Positions 1 through 6,984 of a stretch of DNA of 64,000 nt are shown here, piece after piece. The translations under genes were made by a program, and so were the position numbers. The notes under the pieces are model-generated. The model was not told where the DNA came from and searched no databases. It saw only the letters and a list, made by a program, of their open reading frames with translations. Each line of letters begins with the position of its first letter. Positions within the stretch are counted from its first letter, which is position 1. The DNA comes from an uncultured Flavobacteriaceae bacterium (GTDB taxonomy: Bacteria > Bacteroidota > Bacteroidia > Flavobacteriales > Flavobacteriaceae): contig CANNAN010000001.1 of NCBI GenBank assembly GCA_947502635.1, positions 496,001 to 560,000 on the forward strand, given 5' to 3'.

Positions 1-305
1 AATTGGATTATCCCTTTGCTTCAGATTTATGGGCAGCATCTACATGGCAAGCTATTTATAGAAATGATGAGAAATATTTTGGAAATCGTACTGTGAAAGA
101 CTATCTGTTTAGACCAGAATTCGAATTATTTAATTTATCAATAGATTCTAGTGAATCTAATAATTTAGCTAGGGATGATAATTATAAAGACATTTTGGAA
201 TCTATGAAAGCTAAAATGAGAGATTTTCAGCGTAAAACCAAAGATCCTTGGTTAATTATGTGGGAACACGATAGTTCTTTACAAGGTACAGGGGTAAATC
301 TTTAG
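1..305 (+). CDS. S1-family sulfatase, C-terminal fragment (cut by window edge)
   Basis: The open frame enters from the left edge and stops at TAG 303-305, so only the last ~100 residues are visible. They resemble the C-terminal subdomain of S1 sulfatases of the heparan N-sulfatase-like type: a block FRPEFELFNL, followed by an acidic stretch and SNNLA, the usual place where these enzymes say that the product is a desulfated sugar unit, then a final FQRKTKDPWLIMWEHD block. The catalytic CxPxR segment lies outside the window, so activity cannot be judged. It precedes a GH42-like gene by 113 bases and fits the sulfatase-rich cluster to its right. The apparent TTG start at position 3 is an artefact of the window edge. 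Confidence 0.85.
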   Translation, partial: LDYPFASDLWAASTWQAIYRNDEKYFGNRTVKDYLFRPEFELFNLSIDSSESNNLARDDNYKDILESMKAKMRDFQRKTKDPWLIMWEHDSSLQGTGVNL

Positions 306-418
306 CAATTCTTTTAATTCACTCAGAATAAACCAAGAGATACATATAATAAACAGAGAGAAACAACAACCTCACCTAATTGTTATTAATTTGATGTTGT
401 AATATTTGTTTATAGAAC

Positions 419-2722
419 ATGAAACTAAAAAATAAAACACAATTTGTTTCAATACTAAAAAAAGGCATTCTTTTTACTTTTTTACTTATTGGGATTTTTA
501 CTTCTGCACAATCACTAGAAAAGGAAGCTAAAGAAAAGATAAATAATCTTGAAAAACTTATAAAAAAAGCAGAAAAAAAAGGTATTGATGTATTAAAAGA
601 AAAAACAACAGTGAGAACTGCAGAGATCTTTTTGGTTTATGCTAATTGGGATGAAAAAAATATTGAAGAAAACGAAGCATATTTTAAAAAAATGGCTTTG
701 TATAAAGATCAAGCTCTAGAAAAGGCAAAAGAGCTTCCCGATTTTGAGCGTAAAGATGTTGTACTAATGTTAAATGAGGCAATAGAATATTTACAATTAT
801 TACTCGATAAACAAGTTTTTAGAAAACCATCCCCAAAAATAGACTGGAGAAAGGTTAGTGTAGAGGGAGATCAATTAACTTTTGACAAAAGACCCGTATT
901 TTTAGCAGATTATACATGGAAGCCTAATACAAAAAGACTAACAGAGTATCATGGTGATCAAGATGGGTTTTTTATGACACCTTCTTATGTGAAGAAAGAT
1001 GGTACTTTAATACCTGGAATTTGGAGTAAATTAATAAATAAGTCTAATGGCTCTCTAGGCTTTATATTCTTAAATCATAAATCGGCTCCTAAATGGGCTC
1101 TTAAAAAGTATGGAGACTCTCTTATTTTACCAACAGATAGATATACTATTTACGATATAGATAACCCTGGAGCTAAAGATTTTCAGAAAAAACTAATAAA
1201 AGCGGTAGTACCATATACAGCAGGTAGAAAATTTTCAGAATTGGGATATATGTTATGTAACGAGCCTCATTTTTTTACCCAAAAAACAGGCGATAAATTA
1301 GCTTGGGCATCTGGACCAGTAACAGAATATACCAAGGATAAATTTAGAAGTTGGTTGAAAGAAAAACATCAAAATATAACGTCGTTAAATACTTTATGGG
1401 ACACAAATTTTTCCAACTTTAGGAAAGTAACTATAAAAATACCTATAGATACGAATCTTAGAGGAACGCCGATGTGGTATGATTGGTCGCTTTTTAATAT
1501 GTACCGTGTAACAGAGTGGTATAAGTTTTTAAAATCTGAGATTAGAAAATATGATAAAGAAGCTAAAGTACATTTAAAAATAATGCCTAATCTATGGACA
1601 GAAAATAAACGAGCTCATGGTATAGATTTAGAGTCGCTTACAGAAATGAGTGGTATTATTGGAAATGACTCAGGGGCAGAGCATAATAGAATGTGGGGGG
1701 CACCATACGAATGGGAAGCTCATTATGCATTTGAATGGCGAGAATTATGTATGGGATTTGACTTCATGAAATCGGTGAGTCCAGAAAAAATCAATTTTAA
1801 TTCTGAACTACATTATCTATCGACAGGAAGATCAAGAAATTTGTATTTAGATCCTCAGTATGCAAGGGCTACATTTTGGTTGGCACATACTTATGGAATG
1901 ACGGCGAGTCAAATATGGTTTTGGCCTCGAAGAGAAGATGGTTCCATTCCAAAAAGATCTGGAAATGGCTATGCTGGTTCAAACAGCCAACAACCTAGAA
2001 TAACTAATGAGGTATCAAGAACTTTAATAGATTTAAATGCCAATGCAGAAGAGATTATGGCCATGCAGCGCCAAAGAAAACCAATTCGTATTTTTTATTC
2101 AAAAACATCAGCAATAAACAAAGAAAATCATATGGATGATATCTATCATCTTTATGAAGCCTTACATTTTGAAGGCATACCATTAGGCTTTGTTACCAAA
2201 AATATTTTAGAAAAACAGAAGCATGATGATTGGGACGTCGTATTAATACATAAAACACCCTTTATTACACAAAAAGAATTCAATGCCATTCAAGACTATC
2301 TTGATAAAGGAGGTCTTGTTATAATCGATACCGAAAGTTTAAAAAATAATCAATACGGCATACCATTCACTAAAACTTTGAAATCAGGAAAAGGAAGTTT
2401 AATAAGACTCGATTCTAGAGAGGAAGTTAAAGAGAAAGCAATAGCTTTAATTGAAGAAAAAGGGTTATTATCCAATATAATAATTGAAGAATCTAATAAA
2501 GTAGATAAAAAAGGATGTGTCTGGAAAGTGGTTAAAAATAAAAAGGGTAACGATGTTTTGTCAATCGTTAATGTAGGTAAGTCTGACGCCAGTTTAAAAA
2601 TAAGGTTAAAGGACAATAGCCCGTTTACATGTATAGATATTATTAAAGGTATAGAAGTGAGCTCAAACCCAATTTTAAAACCTCATGAGGTCTATTTTGT
2701 TGAGGTAGTTAATCAATTATAG
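419..2722 (+). CDS. Secreted GH42-like (clan GH-A) beta-galactosidase-type glycoside hydrolase
   Basis: A 767-residue protein with an N-terminal signal peptide (hydrophobic FTFLLIGIFTSAQ, probable cleavage after SAQ) and a lysine/glutamate-rich helical stretch at ~35-130. The (beta/alpha)8 barrel follows at ~145-530. The clan GH-A acid/base signature is visible as CNEPH (Glu282), and the probable nucleophile is Glu463 in NFNSELHYL. Residues ~555-690 look like the beta-galactosidase trimerisation (flavodoxin-like) domain of GH42. Family knowledge predicts retaining exo-action on beta-galactosides. Marine GH42-like proteins also occur in loci for agar or carrageenan oligosaccharides, so the real linkage is open; GH50/GH167-like relatives are alternatives. 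It sits between a sulfatase and a small secreted protein, all on +. Confidence 0.72.
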   Translation: MKLKNKTQFVSILKKGILFTFLLIGIFTSAQSLEKEAKEKINNLEKLIKKAEKKGIDVLKEKTTVRTAEIFLVYANWDEKNIEENEAYFKKMALYKDQALEKAKELPDFERKDVVLMLNEAIEYLQLLLDKQVFRKPSPKIDWRKVSVEGDQLTFDKRPVFLADYTWKPNTKRLTEYHGDQDGFFMTPSYVKKDGTLIPGIWSKLINKSNGSLGFIFLNHKSAPKWALKKYGDSLILPTDRYTIYDIDNPGAKDFQKKLIKAVVPYTAGRKFSELGYMLCNEPHFFTQKTGDKLAWASGPVTEYTKDKFRSWLKEKHQNITSLNTLWDTNFSNFRKVTIKIPIDTNLRGTPMWYDWSLFNMYRVTEWYKFLKSEIRKYDKEAKVHLKIMPNLWTENKRAHGIDLESLTEMSGIIGNDSGAEHNRMWGAPYEWEAHYAFEWRELCMGFDFMKSVSPEKINFNSELHYLSTGRSRNLYLDPQYARATFWLAHTYGMTASQIWFWPRREDGSIPKRSGNGYAGSNSQQPRITNEVSRTLIDLNANAEEIMAMQRQRKPIRIFYSKTSAINKENHMDDIYHLYEALHFEGIPLGFVTKNILEKQKHDDWDVVLIHKTPFITQKEFNAIQDYLDKGGLVIIDTESLKNNQYGIPFTKTLKSGKGSLIRLDSREEVKEKAIALIEEKGLLSNIIIEESNKVDKKGCVWKVVKNKKGNDVLSIVNVGKSDASLKIRLKDNSPFTCIDIIKGIEVSSNPILKPHEVYFVEVVNQL

Positions 2723-2795
2723 TATAAAACATTAAAAATATATTTAGAGGTACACATAATTTATTTATAGATACTTAAGCTTAAGCTAAGTCTTA

Positions 2796-2803
2796 TATTT
2801 TTG
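2796..2803 (+). promoter_or_regulatory. Candidate Bacteroidota -7 box before the small secreted protein
   Basis: TATTTTTG matches the Bacteroidota housekeeping -7 consensus TAnnTTTG and lies 29 bases before the start codon at 2833. No convincing TTG -33 element is seen at the right spacing, so this is tentative. Confidence 0.3.
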
Positions 2804-2832
2804 AATAAACAATTGATAAAATTTAAGAACTT

Positions 2833-3573
2833 ATGAAAAAAATTACTTTACTAATGGCATTTTGCTTCATTGGAACATTAAGTTACAATGCACAAGTCGT
2901 GTCAACCAGTTTTGGTACTACACCAAATGAAAATGAATGGATAAATGGTCTTAGAACTGATGGAATTACAGGTTCACTTGCAATATTTGATAATGCAGAG
3001 CAAATAGACAATGTGAAAGTTCAAACAAGAAGTGGTGGTGAGTTGGGAAGATTTGATTATACGGGGACTTATTCAGGTACATTGTCTTCGACCGATGTTA
3101 TTTATTTTGATGTAAGGCGTGTAACTGCAACACCTAGAACTCCAGAAATTTCGAAATGGATAGTATCTTACAAACAAAATGGAGGGGCGATTGAAACACA
3201 GGAATTTACAATTCCTACAAGTACTTCTTCAAGATCAATACTAAAAGCAACTCCAGGATTTACTGATGGAGCTACGCTTTCAGAATTAACTGTATCATTA
3301 GCACAGGATGATGGCGTATCACCTGCTTTCGATGTGTTTAGACTTTATGAATTTTCAATTGGTCCAGACCCAACATTATCTACAAGGTCTAATATTATTG
3401 AGGGTGCTACAGTTTTTGCTAGAGACGGAGAAATTACTGTTAAAGGAGCTGACTTAGATGCAGTATATGCTATCACGGGGCAGCAAGTAAAAGCTACTGG
3501 CTTATCTAGTGGTGTTTATATTGTAAGGATTTCTAAAAATAGCAGACATGCGACTGTGAAAGTTGCGTTATAA
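2833..3573 (+). CDS. Secreted protein of unknown function with probable type IX secretion C-terminal domain
   Basis: A 246-residue protein with a clean signal peptide (MKKITLLMAFCFIGTLSYNA, cleavage near NAQ). Residues ~25-175 are beta-rich and I do not recognise a catalytic family. The last ~70 residues contain YAITGQQV, LSSGVYIVRIS and a final VKVAL, which is the pattern of the type A type IX secretion sorting domain (compare the amylase C-terminus in this window). That predicts export across the outer membrane and surface attachment or release. It has no tight coupling to its neighbours and is followed by a strong palindromic terminator. It could be a carbohydrate-binding module or adhesin. 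Function is not inferable from sequence alone. Confidence 0.75.
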   Translation: MKKITLLMAFCFIGTLSYNAQVVSTSFGTTPNENEWINGLRTDGITGSLAIFDNAEQIDNVKVQTRSGGELGRFDYTGTYSGTLSSTDVIYFDVRRVTATPRTPEISKWIVSYKQNGGAIETQEFTIPTSTSSRSILKATPGFTDGATLSELTVSLAQDDGVSPAFDVFRLYEFSIGPDPTLSTRSNIIEGATVFARDGEITVKGADLDAVYAITGQQVKATGLSSGVYIVRISKNSRHATVKVAL

Positions 3574-3623
3574 AATACAAGTCTCTCACATATATTTAAC
3601 AATACTGATTAATAGATTTATTG

Positions 3624-3659
3624 ATAAGAGGTAATAACTTTAAAGTTATTACCTCTTAT
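3624..3659. terminator. Rho-independent terminator, 36-base perfect palindrome
   Basis: Bases 3624-3659 form an uninterrupted self-complementary sequence centred at 3641/3642 (half-site ATAAGAGGTAATAACTTT) and run into ATTTTTATT. It lies 50 bases after the secreted protein's stop. The arm is long and the tail T-rich, so it should end transcription from the left. The perfect symmetry could also let it act on the opposite strand. Confidence 0.75.
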
Positions 3660-3734
3660 TTTTATTGAAGGTTATTTCTTACTTATTTGTAAACAATTCT
3701 TTTTGAATAGATTAATGTCCTTAAATTATCATAG

Positions 3735-3751
3735 TTACTATGAGGCACATC
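3735..3751 (+). promoter_or_regulatory. Candidate operator shared with the sulfatase operon at 10019 (copy 1)
   Basis: TTACTATGAGGCACATC lies 67 bases before the GH27 start. It matches 15 of 17 bases of the sequence at 9920-9936 upstream of the tandem sulfatases, and both copies have TGTCYTTAAA a little upstream. Copy 1 also contains the palindrome CATAGTTACTATG at 3730-3742. Function is inferred only from the repetition in two intergenic regions. Confidence 0.4.
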
Positions 3752-3817
3752 AATTAAACTCATGCAGACATGTTTTTCGTGGTTTATATTTTTCTTCGTG
3801 TAATAAATAAATTTACT

Positions 3818-5422
3818 ATGCTATTTAAAAATATTTCAAAATCAGTATTAAAACTTGTAGGTCTTTTATTAATAGTTTCTTCTTGTGGTCCAAAAATTGA
3901 GACCGAAACCTACAGCCCCAAGAAAGAAGAAGGTAAATATATTTTAACACCCGAAGTAGGTGACAAACCACAAATTCATGGTCCTTCAGTTTTTGGAGTA
4001 AGACCAAATTCACCTTTTTTATATACCATTCCTGCAACAGGTAAAAAACCCGTAGCATTTTCAGTTGAAAACCTACCAGAGGGCTTAATTGTTAATAGTG
4101 AATCTGGAGTTATTAGCGGTACAATCGAAGATAAAAAGCATCAAGACTACGATATTAATTTGGTTGTAACGAATCATTTGGGAGCAGCCAAAAAGAACTT
4201 CAAAATAAAAGTAGGAGAAACCATTTGTTTAACACCTCCTTTAGGTTGGAATAGTTGGAACTGTTGGGGAGAATATGTTACCCAAAAAAACGTAATAGCC
4301 TCAGCGGAAGCCATGGTTGGTAAAGGGCTTAAGGATTATGGGTGGTCTTATGTTAATATGGATGACGGTTGGCAGTCACATAGAGGAGGCAAACATAATG
4401 GTATTTTAGCAGACTCAATAAAATTCCCTGATGTGGCATCCATGTGTGATGAAATCCATAGCATGGGTTTAAAAGTAGGTATATACTCTTCACCGTGGAT
4501 TACCACATATGCAGGTCGCGTTGGAGGATCTAGTGCAAATGAAAATGGTTATTGGGATAAATCTATGGATGATAGAGATTTAAAATCTGAGAGAATTAAC
4601 ATACGAGTAGCCGAATATACCTTTGACACTAATGATGCAGCACAATGGGCTGAATGGGGAATAGATTATTTAAAATATGATTGGAATCCGAACGAACCTG
4701 CAAGTACGATAAGGATGGCAAAGGCACTGGAAAATAGTGGAAGAGATATTATATATTCTATTTCTAATACAGCGCCGCTAGAGCATGCAAACTTATTTGG
4801 AGAAGTTGTAAATTGTTTTAGAACATACGGCGATCTAAAAGATAGATGGGATGGAAAAGGAAGCCATAAAAGTATAAGAGACGAGTGGAAAGCACACAGA
4901 CATTGGTTAGAAAATGGTTTCCCAGGAGCGCCAGGACACTTCCCCGATCCCGATATGTTGGTAGTTGGAGAAGTAAATACAAAAAGTAAAAACCCAATCC
5001 CTTCCCGTTTAACAGCAGATGAACAATATTCACATATTTCTTTATGGTCTTTATGGGCTGCACCATTGCTTATTGGTTGCCCAATTGAAAGAATGGATGA
5101 ATTTACAGTGAAATTGTTAACAAACTCGGAAGTTCTGGATGTTAATCAGGATTCAAAAGGCGTACCAGGAAAGTCTATTTATTATGATGAAAATTTAGAG
5201 ATTGTGGTTAAAGAACTATCTGATGGTAGCAAGGCAATAGGATTATTTAATTTAAAGGATGAAGAACAAACAATTACCTTAAACTGGAAAGATATAGGTG
5301 TTGAGGGTGTAAATATTGTTAGAGACCTTTGGAGGCAAAAAGATATTGGTAATTATAAAGATAGCTTTTCAGCAGTTGTACAATCACATGGTGTAATTCT
5401 TATCCGTTTAAGTTCAATTTAA
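3818..5422 (+). CDS. GH27 alpha-galactosidase lipoprotein with N-terminal Ig-like (He_PIG) domain
   Basis: The frame opens at 3770, but ATG 3818 gives a proper lipoprotein signal (LLLIVSSC, lipidated Cys23), so I use it; the product has 534 residues. Residues ~60-135 form a putative Ig domain (LPEGL..SGVISGTI). The GH27 barrel follows, beginning PPLGWNSWNCWGE, a family hallmark, with the YVNMDDGWQ strand. The nucleophile should be Asp288 in YLKYDWN and the acid/base Asp339 in RTYGDL. A C-terminal beta-sandwich ends the protein. GH27 enzymes remove terminal alpha-galactose, or rarely beta-L-arabinopyranose, with retention. It lies three bases before the next gene, forming a two-gene unit with a clan GH-D-like partner. 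Probable location is the periplasm or outer membrane. Confidence 0.88.
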   Translation: MLFKNISKSVLKLVGLLLIVSSCGPKIETETYSPKKEEGKYILTPEVGDKPQIHGPSVFGVRPNSPFLYTIPATGKKPVAFSVENLPEGLIVNSESGVISGTIEDKKHQDYDINLVVTNHLGAAKKNFKIKVGETICLTPPLGWNSWNCWGEYVTQKNVIASAEAMVGKGLKDYGWSYVNMDDGWQSHRGGKHNGILADSIKFPDVASMCDEIHSMGLKVGIYSSPWITTYAGRVGGSSANENGYWDKSMDDRDLKSERINIRVAEYTFDTNDAAQWAEWGIDYLKYDWNPNEPASTIRMAKALENSGRDIIYSISNTAPLEHANLFGEVVNCFRTYGDLKDRWDGKGSHKSIRDEWKAHRHWLENGFPGAPGHFPDPDMLVVGEVNTKSKNPIPSRLTADEQYSHISLWSLWAAPLLIGCPIERMDEFTVKLLTNSEVLDVNQDSKGVPGKSIYYDENLEIVVKELSDGSKAIGLFNLKDEEQTITLNWKDIGVEGVNIVRDLWRQKDIGNYKDSFSAVVQSHGVILIRLSSI

Positions 5423-5425
5423 ATC

Positions 5426-6871
5426 ATGACAAATAGAAGGGGTTTTATTAAAAACATTGGTTTAGGTGGTTTATCTCTGATTGGAACTTCGGGGATTGCT
5501 ATGAATAAATCATATCAAAATAGTGAAAATGTTTCAGTTTTAAAAAATGATACTTCTAGAGACGAGATAATTAAAATAAAAGTAACGAAGCCTTTATTTT
5601 GCCCCTATTTCAGCCTTAATAAACCAAATGAAAAAGGAGGCGATAGTTATTATTATAGAAGTGATGCTTTCAACCATAATCCATTTACGGTTCCAGCAGC
5701 AGGCATGTCGGGGTCTCCAATTATTATAGATGCCAACGGAAAATTTATTGGTTTCATGACGACACACGGGTTTGAAAACTCGACATTTAGTTTTGATGGT
5801 AAAGAAGTTTTAACGGTTAATGTTCCAGAAGGACAAGAACTTTTTATAGAAGAAAACAGTACTAAGGATGCTTCATGGAAAAAATATAACAATGCCATGA
5901 TGAGTCGTTTGAATATCAGTCCTTTGAAAAACCATCCAAGTTTTTGGGCAGATGTAGAGTACTGTACTTGGGTAGAGCAAAAATACCAGGCTAAGAAACC
6001 ACGAGAGCATTTTCATTTATTAAACCACGATTTTGTTTCTAAATACTTAGATAAAATAATAGAATACGGGTACCCCAAAGGAAAAATGACCTTAGATCAT
6101 GGTTGGGGCATGTTCCCTGATGGTACGATAAATTCAGGGTATGGTTCATGGCACCCAGACTCTAAAAAGTTTCCAGACTTTAAAAAGACAATGGATATCA
6201 TTCAGGAAAAAGGATTTACGCCTGGTCTTTGGATTGCTTTTCCAAAAATTCACGGAGCAAGTATCATTGCTGAAAAATATCCCAATATGTTGGGAAGTTG
6301 GGAAGTAGGAAGGAAAAAGGATTATACCAAAGGTATTAGATGGTTAAATCCTAAAGCTGATATTTTTGAATATGCTTCAGAAGTCATTCACAGATTTTAC
6401 AGTTTAGGCGTTAAGAAATTTAAAATCGATATGTCTTATAATACAAAATCGGATATGCTTCATATTCATAAAGAGCTATATAGAGCTGCAAAATTGATTG
6501 ATAAAAATATTGAGATGGAGTTTCATGTTCCAGACATATTCTTTACAAAATTTACCGATGTTATTAGAACGAATGATGTTTGGTTAAATGATGCATACGA
6601 TTGGCAAGCTAGAGTGAAAACACATTATGAGATAAGTCTGAAATCATCCCCAGGAAGAGGTGTTAATCTTGATCATATAGGAGGGAATGATGTGAGGGCT
6701 ATCACTGAGAAAAAATACCTTGAGCATTTAGAGCTGTTTAAATCTAAAACAGGGTATCCTTTAGTGTCGGTTTTACCACATCATATAAGTGAAAAATGTG
6801 TCAAAGAAACAGGTAGTTACTTATGGAATTATGAACAAGGAACAAAAAAAATTGTTTCTGATTTTTATTAA
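5426..6871 (+). CDS. Putative clan GH-D-like glycoside hydrolase with Tat-type signal
   Basis: A 481-residue protein starting MTNRRGFIKNIGLGGLSLIG, a twin-arginine-like signal that is rare among the lipoprotein and Sec signals of its neighbours. Residues ~190-470 look like a TIM barrel. LDHGWGMFPDG resembles the DDGWQ strand of GH27/GH36. KFKIDMSYN supplies a candidate nucleophile Asp335, and RTNDVWLND supplies a candidate acid/base around Asp384. This pattern is typical of clan GH-D (GH27, GH31, GH36), but the rest is unlike the members I know. The ~180-residue N-terminal part is beta-rich. It is probably co-translated with the GH27 gene (3-base gap). Substrate unknown; an alpha-galactoside-like linkage is a guess from context. 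Confidence 0.6.
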   Translation: MTNRRGFIKNIGLGGLSLIGTSGIAMNKSYQNSENVSVLKNDTSRDEIIKIKVTKPLFCPYFSLNKPNEKGGDSYYYRSDAFNHNPFTVPAAGMSGSPIIIDANGKFIGFMTTHGFENSTFSFDGKEVLTVNVPEGQELFIEENSTKDASWKKYNNAMMSRLNISPLKNHPSFWADVEYCTWVEQKYQAKKPREHFHLLNHDFVSKYLDKIIEYGYPKGKMTLDHGWGMFPDGTINSGYGSWHPDSKKFPDFKKTMDIIQEKGFTPGLWIAFPKIHGASIIAEKYPNMLGSWEVGRKKDYTKGIRWLNPKADIFEYASEVIHRFYSLGVKKFKIDMSYNTKSDMLHIHKELYRAAKLIDKNIEMEFHVPDIFFTKFTDVIRTNDVWLNDAYDWQARVKTHYEISLKSSPGRGVNLDHIGGNDVRAITEKKYLEHLELFKSKTGYPLVSVLPHHISEKCVKETGSYLWNYEQGTKKIVSDFY

Positions 6872-6984
6872 TTTATATAAAACCAAAAAAAATAAAGTCA
6901 AATTCATTCAAATTAAATGTTTCTGCTGGTTCCATACGTTTTATAGATTTTGCTTATAAATAAATCAACCAATTAATCAATTTT

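Noticed and set aside
419-2722. Identity as a GH50 or GH86 agarase
   Set aside because: The CNEPH and NSELHYL contexts plus the trimerisation-like domain fit GH42-type better; agarase-specific motifs were not seen.
2774-2785. CTTAAGCTTAAG palindrome
   Set aside because: Short, AT-rich and single; expected by chance in this composition, so not listed as an operator.
3770-3817. Upstream start for GH27
   Set aside because: The extra 16 residues would put a second hydrophobic stretch before a complete lipoprotein signal that begins at 3818.
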